This document shows, one piece after another, positions 19,585-28,523 of a DNA stretch of 61,587 nucleotides. The notes beneath the pieces are model-generated. The model made no database searches, was not told the origin of the DNA, and worked only from the letters and a program-made list of their open reading frames with translations. This stretch comes from Methylobacterium sp. E-066 (GTDB lineage Bacteria > Pseudomonadota > Alphaproteobacteria > Rhizobiales > Beijerinckiaceae): the NCBI RefSeq assembly GCF_022829635.1, contig NZ_JAKSYO010000100.1, positions 1-61,587 on the forward strand. Direction: 5' to 3'. The number at the start of each line of letters is the position of its first letter. Positions within the stretch are counted from its first letter, which is position 1. Made by a program: the position numbers and the translations under genes.

Positions 19585-20615
19585 CCATCGTGACCAAGAT
19601 CCCCTGCACCATCGTCACCGGCTTCCTCGGTGCGGGCAAGACGACGCTGGTCCGCCACATCGTCGAGAACGCCAAGGGCCGCCGCCTGGCGATCCTGGTG
19701 AACGAGTTCGGCGATGTCGGCTTCGACAAGTCGTTCCTGGCCGCCTGCGGCGTCGAGGGCTGCACCGAGGAGTCCATCGTCGAACTGCCGAACGGCTGCA
19801 TCTGCTGCACCGTGGCCGACGATTTCGTCCCGGCGCTGGAGACATTGCTCGGCCGCGCCGAGCCGCCGGAGCACATCCTGATCGAGACTTCCGGCCTCGC
19901 TTTGCCGAAACCGCTGGTCCAGGCGTTCCAATGGCCGGCGATCCGCTCGCGGGTCACCGTGGACGGGGTCGTGGCGGTGGTGGACGGGCCGGCGGTGGCG
20001 GCCGGTGCCTTCGCTGAGGATCCCGAAGCTTTGGCCGCCCAGCGCGCCGCCGATACGGCGGTCGATCACGACAATCCGCTGGAAGAGGTGTTCGAGGACC
20101 AGCTCCTCTGCGCCGACCTCGTGGTGCTCAACAAGTCCGACCTGCTCGATGCCGAGACCCGGGCGCGGGTGCGCGCCGAGGTCGAGGGGCATCTGCCCCG
20201 GGCCGTGAAGGTGGTCGAGACCGCGAACGGCGCGATCGACCCGCTGGTGCTGCTCGGCCTCGGCGCTGCCGCCGAGGACGATCTGGACGCGCGTCCCTCG
20301 CATCACGGCGACGGCGAGGATCACGACCACGACGACTTCGAGACCGTCGCCCTGCCGGTCCGCCCGGCCGTCACCGCCGGCGACCTCGCTGCGCGGGTCG
20401 AGAAGGCTGCGGAGGCGGCGGGCGTCCTACGGATCAAGGGCTTCGCCGAGGTCGAGGGCAAGGCGATGCGCCTCGTGGTGCAGGGCGTCGGCCAGCGCGT
20501 CGCCCACCATTTCGACCGTCCCTGGCGATCGGGCGAGAGCCGCGACGGACGCCTCGTGGTGATCGGCCTGAAGGGGTTCGACCAGGACGCCGTCGCCGCG
20601 GCGCTGGCGGGATGA
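19581..20615 (+). CDS. cobW: Cobalamin biosynthesis GTPase CobW
   Basis: A 344-residue COG0523 G3E GTPase. Walker A is GFLGAGKTTLVRHI, the metal-binding CxCC motif lies in LPNGCICCTVADDF, the switch region is ILIETSGLALPKP, and the base-recognition motif NKSD follows. A His/Asp-rich linker (HHGDGEDHDHDDF) separates the C-terminal CobW_C domain (VLRIKGFAEVEGKAMRLVVQ). It is thought to deliver cobalt for CobNST chelation. The ATG overlaps the DUF1636 stop (ATGA). Confidence 0.95.
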   Translation: MTIVTKIPCTIVTGFLGAGKTTLVRHIVENAKGRRLAILVNEFGDVGFDKSFLAACGVEGCTEESIVELPNGCICCTVADDFVPALETLLGRAEPPEHILIETSGLALPKPLVQAFQWPAIRSRVTVDGVVAVVDGPAVAAGAFAEDPEALAAQRAADTAVDHDNPLEEVFEDQLLCADLVVLNKSDLLDAETRARVRAEVEGHLPRAVKVVETANGAIDPLVLLGLGAAAEDDLDARPSHHGDGEDHDHDDFETVALPVRPAVTAGDLAARVEKAAEAAGVLRIKGFAEVEGKAMRLVVQGVGQRVAHHFDRPWRSGESRDGRLVVIGLKGFDQDAVAAALAG

Positions 20616-20758
20616 TCGCCTGAGCGCAGGCGCGGCTATGTTGTCATCGCGGCGTGTTCGCAGACAATCGATCGCTGTCCGCCCATCTTGCGCGTTAAGG
20701 AACGGCGGCAGCGCGTCGCGAACTGACGAATGCTGGGGCCGAGGGAGCGCCTCGAACC

Positions 20759-21364
20759 ATGCTGGATCGCAAGACTGAACCGATGCCGGTCGATGCGTTC
20801 CTCGCCTGGGCCGAGACCCAGGCCGAGCGGTACGAACTCGTCGGCGGCGCACCCGTCCGGATGATGGCGGGTGCCCGCAACGTCCACGACGACATCGTGG
20901 TGAACCTGCTCGCGCTCCTGCGCACGCATCTGCGCGGCAGCGGATGCCGGCCCTTCACCGGCGATGGCAGCGTCGAGACCCTTCCGGGACAGATCCGCCG
21001 GCCGGATGTCGGCGTCGATTGCGGCGCACGCGATCCGAATGCCCTGATGGCCGCGCAGCCGCGGCTCGTCGCGGAGATCCTGTCGCCCACGACACGCGAT
21101 TTCGACGCCTTCGCCAAGCTCGCGGAATACAAGACCGTCGCCAGCCTCGCCCATATCCTGCTGATCGAGCCGAACGCCCCGGAGATCCGGTCTTGGTGGC
21201 GCGACGATTCGGGCGCCTGGCAGGAGCAGCGCGTCACCGGCCTCGATGGCACCGTCGATCTTTCGGCCCTTGGCCTGAGCCTGCCGCTGACCGAGATCTA
21301 CGACGGGGTCACCTTCCCGGCCCGGCCGCGCCTTGTGGCGGACGAGCCCGGTCCGGTGGAATAG
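20759..21364 (+). CDS. Uma2 family putative endonuclease inserted in the cob cluster
   Basis: A 201-residue protein of the Uma2/DUF820 group with a PD-(D/E)xK-like fold. The pieces are ERYELVGGAPVRMM, the Asp in RRPDVGVDCGA, the Glu in RLVAEILSPTTRDFD and the Lys in AKLAEYKTV. It sits between cobW and cobN, 11 bp before the cobN ATG, although nothing links Uma2 proteins to B12. Members are often multi-copy and mobile in cyanobacteria and alphaproteobacteria; their targets are unknown. Read-through from the riboswitch-controlled transcript would place it under B12 control. Confidence 0.85.
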   Translation: MLDRKTEPMPVDAFLAWAETQAERYELVGGAPVRMMAGARNVHDDIVVNLLALLRTHLRGSGCRPFTGDGSVETLPGQIRRPDVGVDCGARDPNALMAAQPRLVAEILSPTTRDFDAFAKLAEYKTVASLAHILLIEPNAPEIRSWWRDDSGAWQEQRVTGLDGTVDLSALGLSLPLTEIYDGVTFPARPRLVADEPGPVE

Positions 21365-21375
21365 GCCCGGGCGCC

Positions 21376-24300
21376 ATGCATCTCGTCCGCATCGATAGCG
21401 TCTCCCTCGACGAGGGCGAGGCGGCCGTGGATCTCGGGCAGGAGCCCGGGGATCTGGTCGTGCTCTCGTTCACCGACAGCGACCTCGCGGGCATCGGGCA
21501 GGCCCAGGCCGTAGAGCCGGGGCTGCCGAGCCTGAGGCTCGCCAAGCTCGCCAAGCTCCGACACCCGATGTCGGTCGATCTCTATGTCGAGCGCGTGGTG
21601 GCTCGCGCGAAGCTCGTGGTGATCCGCTGCCTCGGCGGCCTGGATTACTGGCGCTACGGGATCGAGCGCTGTGCTGCCGCGGCGCGGGCGCACGGGGTCG
21701 TTCTGGCGGTGCTGCCGGGCGATGACCGGCCGGACCCGCGGCTGGCCGGCTTCTCCACCGACCCGGATTTCGCACAGCAGCTCGATGCGTATTTCCGCGC
21801 CGGAGGCCCGGAGAATCTGCGACGGATGCTGCGCCTGCTCGCCGCCCGGATCGGCGCGGGTGGAACCGTCGAGCCGCCGCAGCCGCTGCCGCGGGGCTTT
21901 CCCTGGTGTCCCGGTTGCAGCGTGCTTGCGCTGGATACGGCGATCCAAGCCGCCGAAACGGCGGTACCGCTCTCAGACCCGCGCGTCACAGCAACCCCGC
22001 TGGCCCTGCTCCTGGTCTACCGCTCCGCGGTGCTCGGCGGCGATACCGCGCCGTTCGTCGCCCTTGCTGCGGCTCTGCGCGCCCGCGGCATCGGCGTGCT
22101 GCCGATGGCGGTGTCGAGCCTCAAGGAGCCGGAGGCTGCCAGGGCCGTCGCCGAGGCCGTGCGGGTGCGAAAGCCGGATCTCGTGATCGCCGCCACCGCC
22201 TTCTCGGCGCGGGAGGACGGGATCGATTTCGTCCTCGACGGCGCGGATTGCCCGGTGCTCCAGGCCTTCACGGTCGGCGCCCCCCGGGCGGCCTGGGAGG
22301 CCTCGGCCCGAGGCCTCGGCGCGGCCGACCTCGCCATGCAGATCGCCCTGCCGGAATTCGACGGCCGGCTCTCCGGCTTCCCGATCTCGTTCAAGGAAGA
22401 GGCCCCGGCGGTCGCCGGCTTCGCCGAGCGCCGGGCCGTACCGTACCCCGACGGCATCGAAGCCCTGGCCGAGCGGGCGGCGGGCTGGCTGCGTCTGGCC
22501 GCCCTCCCCCGGGCCGAGCGGCGGGTGGCCGTCGTCCTGTCCGACTATCCCGCCCGCGGCGGTCGGGCCGGCTTCGCGGTCGGCCTCGACACGCCCGAGA
22601 GCGCCCGCGCAATTTTTTCCGATCTTGCCGCTTCGGGTTACGCGACCGGCCTTCTGCCCGAACCGGCCATGCTGATGCAGGCGCTCACCGAGGGCGAGGC
22701 GGGGTTCGCGGTACCGCTGGCGGATTATGTCGCTTGGCTCGCCGGATTGCCGGCGGCGCTGCGTGAAGCGCTCACAGCAGCCTGGGGCGAGCCGGCCGAC
22801 GACCCGACGTGTCGCGACGGTCATTTCCGGTTTCGGATGGTCACGTCGCCTGCCGCTGCGCGCCCTCCCCCCTCTGCGGGGGAGGGTGGCCCCTGCTTCA
22901 GCAGGGGTCGGGAGAGGGGCAGCGCGACGGTGCAGGATTTCACCTCCGTCGCGCCCTCTCCGGATACGGCGCTCCCCTTTCCCGACCCGCTTCGCGGGCC
23001 ACCCTCCCCCGCAAAGGGGGGAGGGAAACTTGCGCTCTTCCTCCAGCCGGACCGTGGCCGCGATTCCGACCGCAAGGCCGGCTACCACGACCCAGATCGG
23101 GTCCCGACCCACGCCTACCTGGCATTCCACCTCGGGCTGCGCAGCCGGTTCGACGCGCTGGTGCAGCTCGGCACGCACGGCACCACCGAATGGCTGCCCG
23201 GCAAGGCGGTGGCGCTGTCGCCCGGCTGCTTCCCGGCGCTGTGCGTCGGCGGGCTGCCGGTGATCTACCCGTTCATCGTCGACGATCCCGGCGAGGCCGC
23301 CCCGCTCAAGCGCCGGCTGGGCGGGATCGCCCTCGGCCATCTCACCCCCGACACGCAGCTCCACGCTCTGTCGCCGGAGGCCGCACGCCTGCGCGAGCTG
23401 GTGGAGGAATATTCCGCCGCCAGCGTGCTCGATCCGCGCCGGGCCGGACTGATCGCCAGCGCGATCCTGGAGGATGCGGACGCCGCCGGCCTGCTCGACG
23501 GCGCCGGCATCGGCCCGGATACGCCCATGGAGGAGGCGTTGACCCGCCTCGATGCCCATCTCTGCGACCTCGGCGAGACCACGTTCCGCGACGGGCTGCA
23601 CGTCTTCGGCCGCGCCCCCGACGGTGCATCCGAGCCAGTCCTGGCGAGCGCCGCCGGCGAGCGAGCCGGCCTTTTGGCGGCCCTGGACGGGCGCTTCGTG
23701 CCGCCGGGTCCCGCGGGCTCGCCGTCGCGCGGCCGCGCCGACGTGCTGCCGACGGGGCGCAACCTCGCGACCCTCGACCCGCGGGCGATCCCGAGCCGCG
23801 CCGCGGCCCTCCTCGGCGAGAAGGCCGCCGCCTCCGTGGTGACCCGCTATCTCCAGGACGAGGGCGAATACCCGGCCCGGATCGTCATGGATCTCTGGGC
23901 CTCCCCGACCCTGCGCACCGGCGGGGAGGATGTCGCCCACGCGCTGGCGCTGATGGGTGTGCGGCCGGTCTGGGACCATGCCAGCACCCGGGTGACCGGC
24001 TTCGAGGTTTTGCCGCTCGCCATGCTCGACCGGCCGCGCATCGACGTGACACTCCGCGTCTCGGGCGCGTTCCGCGACACCTTCCCGGACACGCTGGCGT
24101 TGCTCGACCGCGCCGCCCGTTCGGTGGCCGAGCGGGAGGAGGAAGACTCCGAAAATCCCCTGGCCGCGGCCCGACGCCGGGGCGAGACCATCGCCCGTGT
24201 CTACGGCGCGGCCCCGGGCCGCTACGGCGCCGGCACGGCCGCCACCGCCCTCGACGGGGCCTGGGATAATCGGGCCGATCTCGGCCGGGCCTATCTCACA

Positions 24301-24879
24301 GCGAGCAGCCACGCCTACGGCGACCGGGAGGGGCCGGACGCGGCATTCGGGGACCGGGTCGCGGCGGCGGACGCCTATCTGCACGCCTTCGACGTGGCCG
24401 AGCGCGACCTGTTCGACGGCGACGCCGCCGTGGACGCTATGGGCGGTTTCGCGGCCGCCGCCACGCTGCAGGGCGCCAGCCCTGCCCTGTACAGCCTCGA
24501 CGTCTCGGTTCCCGAGCGCCCCAAGACCCGCACCGCCCGGGAGGATGCCGCCCGGCTGATCGGCGGGCGCCTGGCCGATCCCCGCTGGATCGCGGCCCAG
24601 CTCCGCCATGGCTACCGGGGCGCGCAGGAGCTGGCCCAGGGGCTCGACGCCGTGTTCGTGCTCGCCGCCGCGAGCGACGCCGTGACCGATGCGGGCTTCG
24701 ACCGGCTCTACGCCGCCTGGATCGCCGACCCCGACGTGTTCGACCGGCTGCGCGCCGCCAACCCCGCCGCCACCCGCGCGATCCTGGAGCGGTTCGACGA
24801 GGCCCGCGACCGCGGCCTGTGGCACAGCCGGCGCAACGCGCTGCCGGCCGACGCGCTAATGCCGGAGGCGGCCGAATGA
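21376..24879 (+). CDS. cobN: Aerobic cobaltochelatase subunit CobN
   Basis: A 1167-residue large subunit of the CobNST chelatase that inserts cobalt into hydrogenobyrinic acid a,c-diamide. Signatures include RLAKLAKLRHPMSVDLYVER, GLDYWRYGIERC, FKEEAPAVAGFAERRAV, YHDPDRVPTHAYLAF, QLGTHGTTEWLPGKAVALS, LPVIYPFIVDDPGEAAPLKRR, VMDLWASPTLRTGGED and MGVRPVWDHAS. The protein is slightly short for the family. Residues about 496-551 are a Pro/Gly/Arg-rich stretch encoded by a palindromic repeat (22863-23027) inserted in frame in a conserved region, between FRFRM and LFLQPDRGR. Its stop overlaps cobG (ATGA). CobS and CobT are not in the window. Confidence 0.96.
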   Translation: MHLVRIDSVSLDEGEAAVDLGQEPGDLVVLSFTDSDLAGIGQAQAVEPGLPSLRLAKLAKLRHPMSVDLYVERVVARAKLVVIRCLGGLDYWRYGIERCAAAARAHGVVLAVLPGDDRPDPRLAGFSTDPDFAQQLDAYFRAGGPENLRRMLRLLAARIGAGGTVEPPQPLPRGFPWCPGCSVLALDTAIQAAETAVPLSDPRVTATPLALLLVYRSAVLGGDTAPFVALAAALRARGIGVLPMAVSSLKEPEAARAVAEAVRVRKPDLVIAATAFSAREDGIDFVLDGADCPVLQAFTVGAPRAAWEASARGLGAADLAMQIALPEFDGRLSGFPISFKEEAPAVAGFAERRAVPYPDGIEALAERAAGWLRLAALPRAERRVAVVLSDYPARGGRAGFAVGLDTPESARAIFSDLAASGYATGLLPEPAMLMQALTEGEAGFAVPLADYVAWLAGLPAALREALTAAWGEPADDPTCRDGHFRFRMVTSPAAARPPPSAGEGGPCFSRGRERGSATVQDFTSVAPSPDTALPFPDPLRGPPSPAKGGGKLALFLQPDRGRDSDRKAGYHDPDRVPTHAYLAFHLGLRSRFDALVQLGTHGTTEWLPGKAVALSPGCFPALCVGGLPVIYPFIVDDPGEAAPLKRRLGGIALGHLTPDTQLHALSPEAARLRELVEEYSAASVLDPRRAGLIASAILEDADAAGLLDGAGIGPDTPMEEALTRLDAHLCDLGETTFRDGLHVFGRAPDGASEPVLASAAGERAGLLAALDGRFVPPGPAGSPSRGRADVLPTGRNLATLDPRAIPSRAAALLGEKAAASVVTRYLQDEGEYPARIVMDLWASPTLRTGGEDVAHALALMGVRPVWDHASTRVTGFEVLPLAMLDRPRIDVTLRVSGAFRDTFPDTLALLDRAARSVAEREEEDSENPLAAARRRGETIARVYGAAPGRYGAGTAATALDGAWDNRADLGRAYLTASSHAYGDREGPDAAFGDRVAAADAYLHAFDVAERDLFDGDAAVDAMGGFAAAATLQGASPALYSLDVSVPERPKTRTAREDAARLIGGRLADPRWIAAQLRHGYRGAQELAQGLDAVFVLAAASDAVTDAGFDRLYAAWIADPDVFDRLRAANPAATRAILERFDEARDRGLWHSRRNALPADALMPEAAE
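22863..23027. repeat. In-frame palindromic element inside cobN
   Basis: About 165 bp forming one large imperfect palindrome. The left half (CCCTCCCCCCTCTGCGGGGG and onward through GAGGGTGGCCCC, GGGTCGGGAGAGGGG) is mirrored by the right half, whose complement reads GCGGGGGAGGGTGGCCCGCG and GGGTCGGGAAAGGGG. It keeps the cobN frame open. The core is shared with the elements at 25575 and 46367. Confidence 0.85.
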
Positions 24880-26309
24880 GCGTCGCCGCCCATCGCCGCA
24901 CGCTGCCCGATGCCCCCGCCCGTCGGGGCTGGTGCCCCGGGCTCAGCCGCCCGATGCCGACCGGGGACGGCCTGCTCGCGCGGGTGCATCCGCCCCTCGG
25001 AATCCTGACCTTGCCGCAGGCCCGCGCGGTGGCCGAGAGCGCGCGCCGCTTCGGCAACGGCCATCTCGACCTCACTGCCCGGGCCAACCTCCAGATTCGG
25101 GGCGTCACCGAGGCGACGGGTGCACCACTGGCTCGTCTCTTGGAAGCCGCCGGCCTCGGCGACAGGCGCGCCGATGGCGGCCCGCAGCGGCTGACGCTGA
25201 CCAGCCCGCTCGCCGGCCACGATCCGGCCGAAACGTTCGACGTGCTGGCCCTCGCGCGTGCGGTGGAGGCGGCGGGGCTCGCCGTGGCGGGGCTGCCGGC
25301 CAAGACCCTAGTGGTGGTCGAAGGGCGCCTGGGTGCGGAGGTGCCGGAGGCCGACGCGTACCTGATTCCACATGTCTCCGGGGACATCCGGATCGCGGTC
25401 GCCGTAGAGCAGGGCTTTCACGATCTCGCCACCTGCGCTGCGGAGGAGGCGCAGGCCGCGATAGCGGCACTGCTGCAGGCCTTCGCCCGGACCGGATTGC
25501 GGCGGATGCGCGATCTGTCGCCCGATGACTTCAGCGCACTGGACAATGCCGTTCGGGTCGAAATCCAGACGCAGGTCCCCTCTCCCGTGCGGGAGAGGGA
25601 CAGGGTGAGGGATGCGACCTCTCCGGACAAACCTGGCCCCTCACCCCAACCCTCTCCCGCACGGGAGAGGGGGCGGGGTGGCGTCTCTCCAAGCGTTGCG
25701 CCTTTCTCCCCACCGGCCGGCATCGCGCGGCTGGCAGCGAGCCAGTCAGCGCTCACCGTGGATGCGCCCTTCGGTCGTTGCACGGCCGATGCCCTCGATT
25801 GCCTCGCCACTCTCGCCTCCCGCTTAGGCGCGGATGAGATCCGCCTGTCACCGGCGCGCGGCTTCGTTTTGCTGCCGCTTCAGGACCCGTCCGCCGCAGA
25901 TCTGACGGCTCTGGCCCGAAACTTCATCATCGCCCCCGATGATCCACGGCGCAGCGTCGCCGCCTGCACGGGCGCGCCGGCCTGCGCCTCCGGGTCGACG
26001 CCGACGCTCAACGATGCCGCGCTTCTCGCGGAGATGTTCGCACCGTTCGGCTTAAAGGGGCTCTCCGCCCACGTCTCCGGTTGCGCTAAGGGCTGCGCCC
26101 GGCCGGGCCCGGCGGACCTCACCCTTGTCGGCCGGGACGGCCTCTACGGTGCCGTCGTCGCCGGTGCCCCCGGCGATGAGCCGGCGATGCATCTCCCTAT
26201 CGAGGCGGTGCTGGAGCGGTTAGGAAGGGCCAAGACAATCGGGCTCGCCGCTGCCTTCGCACCGGATCGCGCCACGACTGATATCGGGAGGACCAGGAGA
26301 CCGGCATGA
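24876..26309 (+). CDS. cobG: Precorrin-3B synthase (CobG)
   Basis: A 477-residue iron-sulfur mono-oxygenase of the nitrite/sulfite reductase-like superfamily, making precorrin-3B from precorrin-3A in the aerobic, O2-dependent route. The N-terminal ferredoxin-like half-domain has LLARVHPPLGILTLPQARAV and GHLDLTARANLQIRG. The 4Fe-4S ligands are in AACTGAPACASGS and HVSGCAKGCARPG. Residues about 234-268 (PSPVRERDRVRDATSPDKPG and following) come from an in-frame palindromic repeat between the two halves. The ATG overlaps the cobN stop, and its own stop overlaps cobH. Confidence 0.94.
   Translation: MSVAAHRRTLPDAPARRGWCPGLSRPMPTGDGLLARVHPPLGILTLPQARAVAESARRFGNGHLDLTARANLQIRGVTEATGAPLARLLEAAGLGDRRADGGPQRLTLTSPLAGHDPAETFDVLALARAVEAAGLAVAGLPAKTLVVVEGRLGAEVPEADAYLIPHVSGDIRIAVAVEQGFHDLATCAAEEAQAAIAALLQAFARTGLRRMRDLSPDDFSALDNAVRVEIQTQVPSPVRERDRVRDATSPDKPGPSPQPSPARERGRGGVSPSVAPFSPPAGIARLAASQSALTVDAPFGRCTADALDCLATLASRLGADEIRLSPARGFVLLPLQDPSAADLTALARNFIIAPDDPRRSVAACTGAPACASGSTPTLNDAALLAEMFAPFGLKGLSAHVSGCAKGCARPGPADLTLVGRDGLYGAVVAGAPGDEPAMHLPIEAVLERLGRAKTIGLAAAFAPDRATTDIGRTRRPA
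25575..25678. repeat. In-frame palindromic element inside cobG
   Basis: About 104 bp with two inverted halves. Each contains the hairpin CCCTCTCCCG-TGC-GGGAGAGGG; the flanks GACAGGGTGAGGG and its mirror CCCCTCACCCCAACC complete the palindrome. It contributes about 35 residues in the CobG inter-domain region without breaking the frame. Same family core as the cobN and 46-kb copies. Confidence 0.88.
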
Positions 26310-26986
26310 GCGCGAGCCAGAATGCCCTGCGCCAGGCAGGTTCGGAGCCAGAGGCCACCTCTCGCTACGATTATATCCGCGACGGCGCCGCGATCTACGC
26401 GCGCTCCTTCGCGATGATCCGGGCCGAGGCCGACCTCGCGCGCTGGTCGGGGGCGGCCGAGCGCGTGGTCGTCCGGATGATCCACGCCTGCGGCATGACC
26501 GACCTGCCCGTCGATGTGGAGATGTCGAAAGGCTTCGCCGAGGCCGGCGTCGCGGCGCTCCAGGCCGGGGCCCCGATCCTGTGCGACGTCCGCATGGTCG
26601 CCGACGGCGTCACCCGGGCGCGGCTGCCAGCCAACAATCCGGTCGTCTGCACCCTCGGCGACCCGCGCGTGCCGGATCTCGCCAAGAGCCTCGGCACGAC
26701 CCGCTCCGCCGCCGCCATGGAGCTGTGGCGCGAGCACCTGCCGGGCAGCATCGTGGCGGTGGGCAACGCCCCGACCGCCCTGTTCCGCCTGCTCGAATTG
26801 CTCGATGCCGGCGTGCCACCCCCGGCCGCCGTGATCGGCATCCCGGTGGGCTTCGTTGGCGCTGCCGAGTCCAAGGAGGCCCTGGCCCGGGACGGCCGCG
26901 TCCCGTTCGTCGTCGTCCACGGCCGGCGGGGCGGCAGCGCCATGACCGCGGCGGCGGTCAACGCGCTCGCCAGCGAGGTCGAGTGA
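26306..26986 (+). CDS. cobH: Precorrin-8X methylmutase (CobH)
   Basis: A 226-residue enzyme that moves the methyl group from C-11 to C-12, giving hydrogenobyrinic acid. The catalytic His is H60 in VVRMIHACGMTDL. DVEMSKGFAEAGVAAL, PILCDVRMVADGV, VAVGNAPTALFRLLELL and GIPVGFVGAAESKEAL are family blocks. Overlaps cobG by 4 bp and cobI by 1 bp (TGATG), indicating coupled translation. Confidence 0.97.
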   Translation: MSASQNALRQAGSEPEATSRYDYIRDGAAIYARSFAMIRAEADLARWSGAAERVVVRMIHACGMTDLPVDVEMSKGFAEAGVAALQAGAPILCDVRMVADGVTRARLPANNPVVCTLGDPRVPDLAKSLGTTRSAAAMELWREHLPGSIVAVGNAPTALFRLLELLDAGVPPPAAVIGIPVGFVGAAESKEALARDGRVPFVVVHGRRGGSAMTAAAVNALASEVE

Positions 26987-27765
26987 TGGACGGATTCGAG
27001 CGGGTCGAAGCGCCTGTCGAGGATAGTCCCGCCGCTTTGGTAACCGGCACCCTCTACGGGGTCGGCATGGGCCCGGGCGACCCGGAGCTGCTCACCGTGA
27101 AGGCGCAGCGCATCCTGATGCGCGCGCCGGTGCTGGTGCATTTCTGCAAGCGCGGCCGGCGCGGCAACGCCCGCACCATTGCGGACGCGATCCTGCGCGA
27201 CCCCACCCGCGAGATGCCGCTCGCCTATCCCTACACCACCGAGATCCACCCGGAGCACCCGGACTACGTGGCGGCGCTGGCGGGTTTCTACGACGACGCG
27301 GCCGGGCAGCTTGCCGACCATCTCGGCGCGGGCCGCGACGTCGCGATCCTGTCGGAGGGCGACCCGTTCTTCTACGGCTCGTTCATGCACCTGTGGCGGC
27401 GCCTGAAGGACCGCTTCCCCGTGGAGGTGGTGCCCGGCGTCACCGGCATGTCCGGCTGCTGGACCCGGGCCGGCACGCCGATCACCTGGGGCGACGACAT
27501 CCTGACAATCCTGCCGGCGACGCTGCCGCTGGAAGCGCTCACCGAACGCTTGCGCGGCACCGACGCCGCGGTGCTGATGAAGCTCGGCCGGCACCTTCCG
27601 AAGGTCCGGGCGGCGCTCACCGCCGCCGGGCTCATCGAGCGGGCGGTCTATGTCGAGCGCGGCACCATGGCGGGCGAGCGCGTGGTGATGCTCGCCGATA
27701 AGGCGGACGACGACGCCCCCTATTTCTCCATGGTGCTCCTGCCCGGCGAGGGGCGGCGGCCGTGA
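26986..27765 (+). CDS. cobI: Precorrin-2 C20-methyltransferase (CobI)
   Basis: A 259-residue SAM-dependent tetrapyrrole methylase converting precorrin-2 to precorrin-3A. GTLYGVGMGPGDPELLTVKA is the N-terminal SAM loop, ILSEGDPFFYGSF the GDP motif, EVVPGVTGMSGCW the second SAM loop, and LMKLGRHLPKVR is specific for CobI. The start overlaps the cobH stop by one base. The next gene begins in GTGA. Confidence 0.97.
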   Translation: MDGFERVEAPVEDSPAALVTGTLYGVGMGPGDPELLTVKAQRILMRAPVLVHFCKRGRRGNARTIADAILRDPTREMPLAYPYTTEIHPEHPDYVAALAGFYDDAAGQLADHLGAGRDVAILSEGDPFFYGSFMHLWRRLKDRFPVEVVPGVTGMSGCWTRAGTPITWGDDILTILPATLPLEALTERLRGTDAAVLMKLGRHLPKVRAALTAAGLIERAVYVERGTMAGERVVMLADKADDDAPYFSMVLLPGEGRRP

Positions 27766-28523
27766 GCGGCAGCCTCACGGTGGTCGGCCTCGGCCCCGGG
27801 GATGCGGGATTGCTGACCGACTCCGCCCGCCGGGCCCTCGACGCCGCGGAGGATCTGGTCGGGTATTTTCCCTACGTGGCCCGCGTGCCCGAGCGCCCGG
27901 GCCTGATCCGGCATGCCAGCGACAACCGCGTCGAGGTCGACCGCGCCCGCCATGCCCTGCAGCTCGCCGCTTCCGGGCGGCGGGTGGCGGTGGTGTCGGG
28001 CGGCGATCCCGGCGTGTTCGCCATGGCCTCGGCGGTGTTCGAGGCGGTGGAGCACGGCGAGGCTGGCTGGCGCGATCTCGCGATCACGGTGGAGCCCGGG
28101 ATCACCGCCATGCTGGCCGCCGCAGCCCGGCTCGGGGCGCCGCTCGGCGGTGACTTCTGCGCCCTGTCGCTCTCGGACAACCTGAAGCCCTGGCCGGTGG
28201 TCACCGCGCGGCTTGAAGCGGTGCTGCGCGCCGATTTCGTCATCGCGCTCTACAACCCGATCTCGACAGCGCGGCCCTGGCAGCTCGGCGCGGCCCTGGA
28301 ACTCGCCGCCGGGATCCGGGCGCCGAAGACCCCGGTGATGTTCGCCCGGGCGATCAGCCGGCCGGACGAAGCGATCCGGGTCTCGACCCTTGCCGAGGCG
28401 CGGGACGTCCCGGCCGACATGGCCACGATGGTGATCCTCGGCGCCTCGACGACGCGGCTGATCCCGCGGACCTCCGGCCCGCCCTTCGTCTACACGTCGC
28501 GCAAAGTCGCGGGGCCGGCATGA
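27762..28523 (+). CDS. cobJ: Precorrin-3B C17-methyltransferase (CobJ)
   Basis: A 253-residue tetrapyrrole methylase responsible for C-17 methylation with ring contraction. LTVVGLGPGDAGLLT, VAVVSGGDPGVFAMAS, TVEPGITAMLAAAARLGAPLG, FCALSLSDNLKPW and VIALYNPIS are diagnostic. GTG start overlapping the cobI stop. Its 3' end overlaps the 3' end of cobK, which runs on the other strand, by 34 bp. Confidence 0.97.
   Translation: MSGSLTVVGLGPGDAGLLTDSARRALDAAEDLVGYFPYVARVPERPGLIRHASDNRVEVDRARHALQLAASGRRVAVVSGGDPGVFAMASAVFEAVEHGEAGWRDLAITVEPGITAMLAAAARLGAPLGGDFCALSLSDNLKPWPVVTARLEAVLRADFVIALYNPISTARPWQLGAALELAAGIRAPKTPVMFARAISRPDEAIRVSTLAEARDVPADMATMVILGASTTRLIPRTSGPPFVYTSRKVAGPA

Noticed and set aside
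22863..23027. Pseudogenisation of cobN by the repeat
   Set aside because: The reading frame continues intact to the normal stop and all later conserved blocks are present.
21973..24825. A 950-codon open frame antisense to cobN
   Set aside because: It mirrors a highly conserved CobN in the complementary frame; low-complexity Gly/Arg/Ala content and no domain. Typical of very G+C-rich DNA.
22863..25678. CRISPR-like repeats
   Set aside because: Only inverted hairpin pairs inside genes; no regularly spaced direct repeats or spacers and no cas genes.
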